NCBI RefSeq assembly: GCF_002008165.1
Contig: NZ_MRDM01000032.1
Location: 62,001 to 126,000, forward strand
Length of the DNA stretch: 64,000 bases
DNA from: Rhizobium laguerreae
Lineage (GTDB): Bacteria; Pseudomonadota; Alphaproteobacteria; Rhizobiales; Rhizobiaceae
Reading direction: 5' to 3'
Numbering within the stretch: position 1 is the stretch's first letter; each line of letters begins with the position of its first letter. Below the pieces are notes generated by a model. That model had not been told where the DNA came from and searched no databases. It saw nothing but the letters and a program-made list of their open reading frames with translations. A program made the translations under genes and the position numbers. This document shows, piece by piece, positions 31,011 through 38,895 of this stretch.

Positions 31011-31068
31011 CTTTGTTGTCGCACCGTTTTTGTCGAAAACCGGTATCCGTTTGCGGCGCGATGCTCTA
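31011..31068. repeat. Possible diverged rhizobial palindromic element
   Basis: TTGTTGTCGCACCG, then ACCGTTTTTGTCGAAAACCGGT and GCGGCGCGATGCTCT form an imperfect palindrome-rich segment ahead of pcs. It resembles rhizobial intergenic elements in composition, but no second copy of this type is in the window. Confidence 0.4.
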
Positions 31069-31269
31069 ATATGCATCCTTTGCCGGGCTTCGCCAGCGGG
31101 AAATACGACATTCCCCGCCTGCCCTTGCTCCCCATTGAATCCTGACAATGACATGCATATTTCCCTTTAGAAGCGTCGCGTGGAATGGAATGCCTTTAAT
31201 TCCGGCCGGATTTGTAATATCTCGCTCGCATTCGAAAGTTCATCCGACGAAACGGGATCCGCTACCGAA

Positions 31270-32082
31270 ATGAACGCGCCTGCAAAGACCGAAGACTTCG
31301 CCTTGTCCATCCCCGCCGGCGTCTATGCCGAGACGGTGCTCGATGTCACGCACTATACCGACCGGCTCTTCCGCTTCACGATGACCCGGCCGCAGGGCTT
31401 CCGTTTCCGTTCCGGCGAATTCGCGATGATCGGCCTGATGGTCGAGGGCAAGCCGGTGTTCCGCGCCTATTCGATCGCCAGCCCCGCCTGGGCCGAAGAG
31501 CTTGAATTCTTCTCGATCAAGGTGCCGGACGGTCCGCTCACCTCCCATCTGCAGGCGATCAAGCCGGGCGACCAGGTGCTGATGCGCAAGAAGCCGACCG
31601 GCACGCTGGTGCTCGATGCGCTGACGCCCGGCCGTCGTCTCTACATGTTCTCGACGGGAACGGGCATTGCGCCTTTCGCCAGCCTGATCCGCGATCCCGA
31701 GACCTATGAGAAGTTCGAGGAAGTCATCCTTACCCATACGACACGCGATGTCGCCGAACTGAAGTACGGCTTCGATCTCGTGCACGAAATCCAGAACGAC
31801 GAGTTGCTGAAGGAAGTCGTCGGCGACAAGCTGCGCCACTATCCGACAGTGACGCGCGAGGATTTCGAATATCGCGGCCGCATCACCGACCTTATCTCCT
31901 CCGGCAAGCTGTTCACCGATCTCGGCGTACCGCCGCTCGACCCGGCGATCGACCGCGGCATGATCTGCGGTTCCTCGGCCATGCTGAAGGATACCAAGGA
32001 ACTGCTTGAGAAGGCCGGCCTCGATGAAGGCGCCAACAGCAAGCCCGCCGAATTCGTCATCGAGCGCGCTTTCGTCGGCTAA
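31270..32082 (+). CDS. fpr: Ferredoxin/flavodoxin-NADP(+) reductase
   Basis: This FAD enzyme exchanges electrons between NADPH and ferredoxin or flavodoxin, supporting redox defence and iron-sulfur or nitrogen metabolism. The 270-residue product has the FAD motif RAYS at residues 65-68 (PVFRAYSIASP), the NADP loop STGTGIAPFASLIRDP near 140, and ends ERAFVG, typical of the bacterial subclass I enzymes. The start at 31270 (MNAPAKTEDF) matches relatives although its ribosome site is weak; an in-frame ATG at 31180 would add 30 unlikely residues. It diverges from pcs. Confidence 0.94.
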   Translation: MNAPAKTEDFALSIPAGVYAETVLDVTHYTDRLFRFTMTRPQGFRFRSGEFAMIGLMVEGKPVFRAYSIASPAWAEELEFFSIKVPDGPLTSHLQAIKPGDQVLMRKKPTGTLVLDALTPGRRLYMFSTGTGIAPFASLIRDPETYEKFEEVILTHTTRDVAELKYGFDLVHEIQNDELLKEVVGDKLRHYPTVTREDFEYRGRITDLISSGKLFTDLGVPPLDPAIDRGMICGSSAMLKDTKELLEKAGLDEGANSKPAEFVIERAFVG

Positions 32083-32131
32083 AACATTTCTGACAATCAG
32101 ACCTGTGGCGGCTCCGGAAACGGAGCGGCTT

Positions 32132-32746
32132 CTATGTCTGGCTGAGGTAATCGATCAGGACCGCCATGGCGGCGCGCGCCTCATCCGACCTGCCCTGATG
32201 GATGGCGCGGATGACGGCGACGTGTAGCGCGATGGCGCGATCCATGCGCTCCGGGCTCGCCTTGGAGTACCAGAGGCGGCGCGAATGCGTCTGCACCGGG
32301 CCGAGTGCTGCCGTGATGAAGCCGTTCGGGCAGGCATCTTCAAGGATTTCGTCGAAGGCCTTGTCGGCGGCGAAGAAGCCGGCGAGATCGCCGGTGACGG
32401 CGCATTCCTCCATCGCGCGGGCGCAATCGATGAGGCGCGCGCGATGCTCGTCGCTTGCATGTTCAGCAACAAGGCTTGCCGCGATCGGCTCCAGCTCGCG
32501 GCGCACCTGCATGACATTGCGATGATCCTCAGCCGCGATCTCGGCGATCTGCAGCCCGACGCGCGGCTTCACCAGGATCAGCCCCTGCCAGGCAAGCTTC
32601 TGGATCGCCTCGCGCACCGGCGTACGCCCATGGCCCGCCATATCGATCAGCTGCTTTTCAGTGACCAGCGCGCCGGGCTTCAACGCCAGCGTCACGATCA
32701 GATGCTCCAGCGCGAGATAGGCAAGATGGCTTTGTGAAGTCTGCAT
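32132..32746 (-). CDS. GntR family (FCD) transcriptional regulator
   Basis: The 204-residue regulator has a winged helix (LTEKQ-type region near VTEKQLIDMAGHGRTPVREA, residues 28-47) and an FCD ligand domain (RRELEPIAASLVAEHAS, then ADKAFDEILEDACPN). FCD regulators usually respond to small organic acids or amino acids. The start at 32746 gives a normal N-terminus. It is separated from any obvious target: on one side is fpr, on the other the AT-rich block beginning near 32,890. The palindromes in its promoter suggest autoregulation and control of a divergent gene. Confidence 0.88.
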   Translation of the reverse strand: MQTSQSHLAYLALEHLIVTLALKPGALVTEKQLIDMAGHGRTPVREAIQKLAWQGLILVKPRVGLQIAEIAAEDHRNVMQVRRELEPIAASLVAEHASDEHRARLIDCARAMEECAVTGDLAGFFAADKAFDEILEDACPNGFITAALGPVQTHSRRLWYSKASPERMDRAIALHVAVIRAIHQGRSDEARAAMAVLIDYLSQT

Positions 32747-32765
32747 GCAAACAACCGTGCCCCAC

Positions 32766-32822
32766 TGATATATCAAATTCTGGCATGCTGGAAAACGCAC
32801 GGCAAGCCGTACTGGTATATCC
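32766..32822. promoter_or_regulatory. Two related operator-like palindromes upstream of the GntR gene
   Basis: TGATATATCA (32766-32775) is a perfect palindrome; TGGTATATCC (32813-32822) differs from it at two positions. Their starts are 47 bases apart. They sit between the GntR gene and a divergent ribosome site, which fits an FCD-GntR operator pair. Confidence 0.55.
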
Positions 32823-32838
32823 CCACGGAGATAAATGA

Positions 32839-32886
32839 ATGGACGCTCTCAAGATTGAGTGCTCCGACGAAGGGGCGTCTTCGTGA
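32839..32886 (+). pseudogene. Truncated 15-codon ORF with a good ribosome binding site
   Basis: MDALKIECSDEGASS then a stop, preceded by CGGAG 8 bases upstream of the ATG. It diverges from the GntR gene, exactly where a target gene of that regulator would be expected. The sequence becomes foreign-looking just after it, so I read it as the possible start of a gene lost when the 32,890-38,880 block arrived. It could also be a leader peptide or chance. Confidence 0.35.
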
Positions 32887-33010
32887 CAGCGCGGACCGGC
32901 GGTCCGCGCCATCGTATCTCAACAGAAATTGTCCCTTGTCACCTTACGATTGTCATGCGCCTGGCGAAATGCTTCGATGCTCCTCATGAACCGGTTTCAT
33001 GGAGCTCGCA

Positions 33011-33964
33011 ATGTCTCCCGACAACGTTGACCTTAATCTCCTGCGCGTCTTTGATGTTCTGATGCGGGAAAGGAGCGTTACGCGCGCTGCCGATCAATTG
33101 GGCCGGACCCAATCCGCAGTCAGTCACTCGCTCTCGAAATTGCGCATCGTATTTAAGGACGAGCTGTTCACACGCGACGGCGGATTGATGAGGCCCACGC
33201 CTCGCGCATTGGAGCTTATCGGGGACCTATCTGACTCTCTCGGAAAAATTCGCACGTTGATTGGGCGGTATAATGTCTTCGACCCTGCAACGACAGAACG
33301 AAAGTTTCGCATGGGGCTCACTGACTATCATGCGATGATCTTCATCCCAGGCCTCATTCGAGAATTCTCCAGACAGGCGCCATATGCGACCCTGAATGTC
33401 ATACCTGCAAATCGGGCTGAATCCGAAAGCGCAGACTACTTCCGACAGGTTGATTGCACTTTGACGGGCGCGAGTCTGAAGGACGACCCCAACCTGACTA
33501 AAACCGAGCTCGGGCAGGACAGAATCCTCTGCGCTGTTTGGAGTGGCAGCCAGATCGCCAGGGCTCCATTAGGTTTGGAGCAGTATCTTTCGGCATCTCA
33601 CCTTCAAATTTCCGCCGATGGTTTATCTGAGGGTTTGGCAGATGCTGCACTTAAAGAGCGTGGGCTTAGGCGAAAGGTCGTAGCAACCATTTCGAACTAC
33701 CTAGTGATGCCGTTGGCGCTCAGGGGGACGGACCTGATCACGCATTGTGGCGACGGTATTTTTCAGATTCTTGACGAAGCAAACGAGATAACACTTCTCT
33801 CTCCGCCCATACCCATTCCTTCCGTCAGCGCAAGTCTCGTGGTTCACCGGCAGATGGCTGCCGATCAGGGAAGCCTTTGGTTGCGTCGCCTCATAACTGA
33901 ACTGTATCACGCGGCTCAAATCAGAAAAAATGAAGCCATATTGGCAAACAACGTTATCGCGTGA
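33011..33964 (+). CDS. LysR family transcriptional regulator (NodD-like effector domain)
   Basis: The 317-residue regulator has the LysR helix-turn-helix near residues 20-60 (VTRAADQLGRTQSAVSHSLS). Its effector domain resembles the NodD/PnbR/LinR-like group (FRMGLTDYHAMIFIPGLI, then a C-terminal PIPIPSVSASLVVH). It probably controls the amino-acid transport and lyase genes that follow on the same strand. The ATG at 33011 has GGAG 6 bases upstream. The gene is visibly more AT-rich than the surroundings: its last 60 coding bases (33901-33960) contain 25 G+C by hand count. Confidence 0.92.
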   Translation: MSPDNVDLNLLRVFDVLMRERSVTRAADQLGRTQSAVSHSLSKLRIVFKDELFTRDGGLMRPTPRALELIGDLSDSLGKIRTLIGRYNVFDPATTERKFRMGLTDYHAMIFIPGLIREFSRQAPYATLNVIPANRAESESADYFRQVDCTLTGASLKDDPNLTKTELGQDRILCAVWSGSQIARAPLGLEQYLSASHLQISADGLSEGLADAALKERGLRRKVVATISNYLVMPLALRGTDLITHCGDGIFQILDEANEITLLSPPIPIPSVSASLVVHRQMAADQGSLWLRRLITELYHAAQIRKNEAILANNVIA

Positions 33965-34120
33965 CGAGGAGCGCCAACTAGGTCGTCAGCTTTGACGCAT
34001 CCACCGGGGCCTGATGTTCGTATGAATCTCATTCATAAATCGAATGACGACAACCAATTTGACAGTTTAGTCCTCAGCGAGCCACCCTCTTTGGCAGAAT
34101 TCAAAAAAGGGGATCCATTT

Positions 34121-35134
34121 ATGCGAAATTTAGTGGCTGGTATTCTCGGCGCGGTAATTGCCGCCTGTGCATATCCCGTTTCGGCGGGAACCTTAGACGA
34201 TGTCAAAGCAAAGGGCATCCTCACATGCGGGACGAACCCGGCAACGGCGGGTTTCAGCGTTCCTGACAACGATGGGAAGTGGACAGGCTTCGTCGTCGAC
34301 TACTGCCGCGCCGTGGCCGCTGCCATCCTCGGGGATGCAACGAAGGTCAAGTTTATCCCGCTCAACGCCAAGGATCGGTTTACCGCGCTCCAATCCGGTG
34401 AGATCGACATCCTGGCTCACAATGCGACTTGGACGTCCTCGCGAGACACTTCCCTCGGCATCATCTTCGCTGGAGTTTATTTTTATGACGGCCAGGGCTT
34501 CATGGTTCGCAAGTCGGAGAATATTCAGTCCGCCAAGGGTCTGGACGGCGCATCGATTTGCGTTTCGCAGGGGACGACCGCCGAATTGAATCTGGCCGAC
34601 TATTTCCGCATCAACGGCATGACCTATAGCGCCGTCGGTTTCGCGGATGAAGAGGCTGTTATCAAGGCCTATGAGGAAGGGCGTTGTGACGTTTTCTCCG
34701 CAGACACTTCGAGCCTGAACGCTGCGCGTATCCGTATGGCGAAGCCCGACGAGAACGTCGTGCTCCCGGAAATCATTTCGAAGGAGCCGCTGGGGCCAGC
34801 CGTCCGCCAAGGTGACGACCATTGGCTGAACATCGCCAAGTGGACTCTCAATGTCATGCTCGCTGCAGAAGAGTTCGGCATAACCTCGAAAAACGTCGAC
34901 GAGATGAAAAATTCCGACGATCCGAATATTCGCCGTCTCCTGGGCGTCGAAGGAAGCTTCGGCAAAGACGTCGGGCTCGGTGAGACCTGGTCTCAGGACA
35001 TCATCAAGCAGGTCGGCAATTATTCCGACATTTTCGAGCGTTCGATCGGCAAGGAATCTCCCTTGAAGATAGAACGTGGTGTGAATGCTCTCTGGAACGC
35101 CGGCGGCCTTCAGTACGCGCCTCCCATCCGTTGA
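34121..35134 (+). CDS. Amino acid ABC transporter substrate-binding protein (AapJ-like)
   Basis: The 337-residue periplasmic protein has a signal peptide (MRNLVAGILGAVIAACAYPV, SAG). The AapJ/BztA-type binding domain follows: LDDVKAKGILTCGTNPATAG, FTALQSGEIDILAHNATWTS near residue 100, and GQGFMVRK. Family members bind a broad range of L-amino acids. The start is set by the signal peptide and AGGGGA upstream. It is the first transport gene after the LysR regulator, and a strong hairpin separates it from the permease. Confidence 0.92.
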   Translation: MRNLVAGILGAVIAACAYPVSAGTLDDVKAKGILTCGTNPATAGFSVPDNDGKWTGFVVDYCRAVAAAILGDATKVKFIPLNAKDRFTALQSGEIDILAHNATWTSSRDTSLGIIFAGVYFYDGQGFMVRKSENIQSAKGLDGASICVSQGTTAELNLADYFRINGMTYSAVGFADEEAVIKAYEEGRCDVFSADTSSLNAARIRMAKPDENVVLPEIISKEPLGPAVRQGDDHWLNIAKWTLNVMLAAEEFGITSKNVDEMKNSDDPNIRRLLGVEGSFGKDVGLGETWSQDIIKQVGNYSDIFERSIGKESPLKIERGVNALWNAGGLQYAPPIR

Positions 35135-35137
35135 TAC

Positions 35138-35164
35138 GAGGCCGCCAGGAGAATCGGCGGCCTC
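35138..35164 (+). promoter_or_regulatory. Intercistronic hairpin between binding protein and permease genes
   Basis: Stem GAGGCCGCC / GGCGGCCTC with a nine-base loop, four bases after the binding-protein stop. It has only TTCCT after it. Such hairpins commonly stabilise binding-protein mRNA relative to distal permease mRNA, or act as partial terminators. Confidence 0.7.
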
Positions 35165-35184
35165 TTCCTAGTTGGGAGGAACGA

Positions 35185-36372
35185 ATGGTTGACATATCTC
35201 AGCCAATTTATGTGCGCAAAACCTTCTCGTTGCATGACAAAAAGGTCCGTGGCATCGCCTATCAAGCCGCGTTGGCGGTGAGCCTGTCAGTGATCCTCGC
35301 TGCGGTTGCAACCCAAACCGTTTCCAACATGAAACGACGCGGCATTCCTCTCACATTTGATTTCTGGAACCAAACGTCAGGATTTCAGATCAACCAGACG
35401 CTGATCCCATACGACACCCTGTCCACCTATGGACAGGCCTTTTGGGTAGGTGTTGCGAACACGCTCCTGGTAAGTGTACTCGGCATCGTTTTTGCTACGA
35501 TTATCGGTTTCCTGATCGGCGTTTCACGCCTTTCCCGCAACTGGATAGCGGCCAAAGTCGCGACCTCCTTTGTCGAAGTCATCCGAAATATCCCGCTGCT
35601 GCTTCAGCTTCTGTTCTGGTACAACGCAGTCCTCAAGCCGCTGCCCGCTCCAAAGGCATCGATCTCCCTTCCAGGGGGAATATACCTCAACAATCGCGGG
35701 GTCATAATGCCAGCGGTTGAACTTCAGGCCGGCGCCAGCTGGGTCGGCGTCGCAATCGCTGTCGGGATAGCTGTTGCTGTTGCATTCGGGGCCTACGCCC
35801 GGACCGTCCAGAAGCGAACCGGCAAGCAGCTTCCAATCCTCCTAGTCAGCATACTCGCCCTCGTTGGGTCACCGCTGCTTGCTTATTTAGCAATGGGCAG
35901 TCCCGTGACCTTCACCTATCCGGAGTTGAAGGGTTTCAACTTCCGTGGTGGCCAGCAAATCTACCCCGAATTTGCCGCCCTGCTCATCGGCCTTTCTGTT
36001 TACACGGCGTCATTTATCGCTGAGATCGTCCGCGGCGGCATTCAAGCCGTTTCGAAGGGACAGACAGAAGCGGCCCATGCGCTCGGTCTGCCGGACGGCA
36101 AAACGTTACGCCTGGTTGTGGTTCCGCAAGCATTGCGGATCATCATTCCGCCACTGACCAGTCAATATCTGAACTTGATCAAAAACTCATCGCTTGCTGT
36201 TTTTATTGGCTATCCCGACCTCGTTCAGGTCTTTGCGGGATCGGTCCTCAATCAAACGGGGGCGGCGGTCCAGGTGATGGCCATAACGCTCGCGGTCTAT
36301 CTCGTCATCTCTTTGATCACATCGGCCGCCATGAACGCCTTTAACCAACGTTTTGCGCTCGTGGAGAGATGA
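35185..36372 (+). CDS. Amino acid ABC transporter permease (AapQ-like)
   Basis: The 395-residue membrane protein has the long form typical of AapQ/BztB, with a large segment between the early spans and the conserved HisM-type core. The EAA-like loop reads GQTEAAHALGLPDGKTLRLV near residue 310, and FVEVIRNIPLLLQLLFWYNA precedes it. GGGAGGA lies upstream of the ATG at 35185. The start of the next permease lies immediately after its stop. It should form a heterodimer with that partner. Confidence 0.92.
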   Translation: MVDISQPIYVRKTFSLHDKKVRGIAYQAALAVSLSVILAAVATQTVSNMKRRGIPLTFDFWNQTSGFQINQTLIPYDTLSTYGQAFWVGVANTLLVSVLGIVFATIIGFLIGVSRLSRNWIAAKVATSFVEVIRNIPLLLQLLFWYNAVLKPLPAPKASISLPGGIYLNNRGVIMPAVELQAGASWVGVAIAVGIAVAVAFGAYARTVQKRTGKQLPILLVSILALVGSPLLAYLAMGSPVTFTYPELKGFNFRGGQQIYPEFAALLIGLSVYTASFIAEIVRGGIQAVSKGQTEAAHALGLPDGKTLRLVVVPQALRIIIPPLTSQYLNLIKNSSLAVFIGYPDLVQVFAGSVLNQTGAAVQVMAITLAVYLVISLITSAAMNAFNQRFALVER

Positions 36373-36373
36373 G

Positions 36374-37513
36374 ATGAATGAAGCTCTTCATGCGCCGGCT
36401 GCATATCGACATGAATACATTCCTGCTGTCGCTCCGCCGCCCGGAATCCAGCCCGGCCCTATGACTTGGGTGCAGACGAACCTGTTCTCGAGTCCCTTCT
36501 CATGCCTTTTAACCGTGTGCTTCACCGGGCTGGCGGTTTGGCTCGTTTGGCTATTCCTGAGCTTTGCCTTGATAAATGCCGTGTGGAGCGGTGACAGCGA
36601 AACCTGCCGTGCCAATCCAGACGGCGCATGCTGGTTGTTTGTCGCCGCTAAACTGAACTATCTACGGTACGGCGCATATCCGGCAACCGAGCGCTGGCGG
36701 GTCGACGTAACGCAGCTGATTGGTGCTGCCTTGGTCGGGTGGCTCCTATGGCGGAGCGCGCCACATCGTAACATGGCGGCATCGCTGTTTTTTGGAATTT
36801 ATCCCATTGCGACGTTTGCGCTGCTTCGTGGCGTTGAATCTATGGGCTTACCGATAGTAGACACCACCCTCTGGGGCGGAATGATGATCACGCTGTTGAT
36901 GTCCATCGTCGGGATCGTGTTTTCGCTGCCGCTCGGAATCGTTCTCGCACTCGGCAGACGTTCCGAGCTCCCGATCGTCAAGGCCGTTTGCGTCTTTTAT
37001 ATCGAAGTTGTGCGAGGCGTACCGTTCATCACCGTACTGTTCATGGCGAACTTCATGATGCCCCTGTTTGTGCCCGAGGCGCTCACGCCGGACAGGCTTC
37101 TTCGCCCAATGATCGGCACCGCCCTCTTCTCGGCGGCTTACATGGCGGAAGTCGTTCGTGCCGGACTGCAGGCAATCTCCAAAGGGCAATATGAAGCGGC
37201 TCAGGCGCTGGGCCTCGGGTACTTCACGAGCATGAGGCTCGTCATCCTGCCTCAAGCGCTCGCGATCGTCATTCCCGGCATCGTTTCGACATTCATTGGA
37301 CTATTCAAGGACACGACGCTCGTCGCAATCGTCGGCATTGCAGACTTTCTGCGAGCGGTCGAAACCGCCCGTATCGATCCGAACTGGGCGGGACCGACTA
37401 TCTCGTCAACCGGTTATCTTTTCGCGGCGGTTATCTACTGGATCTTCTGTTTCGGGATGTCTCGGTATTCCATGTCCGTGGAAAGTCATCTCGCGCGCGG
37501 TCACAAATCATAG
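36374..37513 (+). CDS. Amino acid ABC transporter permease (AapM-like)
   Basis: The 379-residue membrane protein has the core FYIEVVRGVPFITVLFMANF and the EAA-like loop KGQYEAAQALGLGYFTSMRLV near residue 277, matching AapM/BztC. GGAG within the end of the previous gene is its ribosome site. In known aap operons an ATPase gene (aapP) follows; here the next gene is an aminotransferase-fold lyase. Either this transporter borrows an ATPase encoded elsewhere or the ATPase gene was lost. Confidence 0.92.
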   Translation: MNEALHAPAAYRHEYIPAVAPPPGIQPGPMTWVQTNLFSSPFSCLLTVCFTGLAVWLVWLFLSFALINAVWSGDSETCRANPDGACWLFVAAKLNYLRYGAYPATERWRVDVTQLIGAALVGWLLWRSAPHRNMAASLFFGIYPIATFALLRGVESMGLPIVDTTLWGGMMITLLMSIVGIVFSLPLGIVLALGRRSELPIVKAVCVFYIEVVRGVPFITVLFMANFMMPLFVPEALTPDRLLRPMIGTALFSAAYMAEVVRAGLQAISKGQYEAAQALGLGYFTSMRLVILPQALAIVIPGIVSTFIGLFKDTTLVAIVGIADFLRAVETARIDPNWAGPTISSTGYLFAAVIYWIFCFGMSRYSMSVESHLARGHKS

Positions 37514-37653
37514 GAAGTGCGGATGTTGAACAATCCGAAGTAGACGCCGCTGGCGACATCACAGCAGCCGCTGGGCAGTTCCTGCGACAGAGGCGATTGT
37601 CCCGCTCATTCAACGCGCGGCTTGCGCACACATTGGCACTAGGAATCCAACCG

Positions 37654-38880
37654 ATGACACATTCCCGTGCACCGGCGACCAGGAAACTGGGCGCCGAGGA
37701 GCCGAATTTTGACGTTGTCCACGACCGTAGCCAATTCGGCTCGGCGAAATGGGCCAATCAATGGGACGAATTCTCTCCCCGCGTCGAGGGTGACGGATTG
37801 ATATCGCTTTGGACGGCCGACATGGATTTTCGTGCGCCGGAACCGGTGATTGCACGCCTGCGCGAGGCCGTTGATCATGGCATCTATGGCTATACCAAGC
37901 GCGATCCGCACCACTACGAAATCATAAAATCCTGGTTCAAGCGCCGCCACGGCTGGAATGTGGATATCGAGACGCTGCTTCCTGCTCCGGCAATCATGCC
38001 CTCCGTCGCAGCCATCTTGCGGACCTTTACGCAAGCTGGTGACGGCGTCATCGTCCAGGCACCGGTCTATTCCCCATATTTCCAAGTCGTCCGCGAGAAT
38101 AGCAGGAAGCTCCTGATCAACCGCCTGAGACTTACGAACGGCGCGTACGAGCTCGATCTGGAGGACTTCGAACGGCAAGCTGCGAACGGCGCCCGCGCAT
38201 TTTTATTGTGCAATCCGCACAACCCTGCCGGAAAGGCCTGGACACGTGAGGAGCTGAAGAGCCTCGACACCATATGTGAGCACTACGGCATCCTGGTCAT
38301 CTCCGACGACATTCACTGCGACATTCGACTAAGCGATCGTCCTCATATCGTATTCTCCTCTCTCGATGAAGCCGCTGCGGCAAAATCCTTCATCTGCACA
38401 GCACCAACCAAGACATTTAACCTGGCCGGCGTACCTGCGGCTACCGTTTCCGTTGCTGACCGGAAGCGCCGCGAGGAACTGTTCCAGGTCATGCAAGCAT
38501 CGTTCATGCTGAACGCTCACTATTTCGGGCGGCTGGCTCTTGAAGTCGCGTATAGCTCGGGCGATCAATGGCTTGACAGCCTTACACCTTATATTCGCGA
38601 AAACGTCAATCTCGTCTCGATCATAGCGGGCAGCAATCTTCCGGGTATCACACCCATGAGACCTGACGCGTCATATCTGGTGTGGCTGGATGCGCGAGAG
38701 TTGGACGTAAAAGTGGAAGGAATCCATCGATTCTTCGTCGACCGGGCCGGGGTCAACCTTTACGACGGGCGGGTCTATGGCCCGGGTGGAGAAGGATTCA
38801 TCCGCCTAAACGTCGGTTGTCCGCGCTCAATCCTCAAGGAAGCGCTCGGACGCATGGCACGCGCCCTCGCATCGCTATAG
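37654..38880 (+). CDS. PatB/MalY-type aminotransferase, probable C-S lyase (cystathionine beta-lyase family)
   Basis: The 408-residue fold type I PLP enzyme has the Schiff-base lysine Lys253 in TAPTKTFNLAG, the cofactor aspartate region VISDDIHCDI (Asp218/219), the NPHNPAGKAW loop, and the MalY/PatB N-terminal signature LWTADMDFRAPEPV with YGYTKRD. Relatives cleave C-S bonds of cystathionine, cysteine or S-conjugates, giving pyruvate, ammonia and a thiol. The ATG at 37654 has AGGAA 9 bases upstream. Lying after an amino-acid importer, it suggests import and breakdown of a sulfur-containing amino acid; the substrate is inferred. Confidence 0.88.
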   Translation: MTHSRAPATRKLGAEEPNFDVVHDRSQFGSAKWANQWDEFSPRVEGDGLISLWTADMDFRAPEPVIARLREAVDHGIYGYTKRDPHHYEIIKSWFKRRHGWNVDIETLLPAPAIMPSVAAILRTFTQAGDGVIVQAPVYSPYFQVVRENSRKLLINRLRLTNGAYELDLEDFERQAANGARAFLLCNPHNPAGKAWTREELKSLDTICEHYGILVISDDIHCDIRLSDRPHIVFSSLDEAAAAKSFICTAPTKTFNLAGVPAATVSVADRKRREELFQVMQASFMLNAHYFGRLALEVAYSSGDQWLDSLTPYIRENVNLVSIIAGSNLPGITPMRPDASYLVWLDARELDVKVEGIHRFFVDRAGVNLYDGRVYGPGGEGFIRLNVGCPRSILKEALGRMARALASL

Positions 38881-38895
38881 CGCTTGCGGCGTCTC

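Noticed and set aside
32890-38880. Integrative element with attachment sites
   Set aside because: No integrase, tRNA, direct repeat ends or insertion-sequence ends could be found, so only a transferred block of unknown mechanism is proposed.
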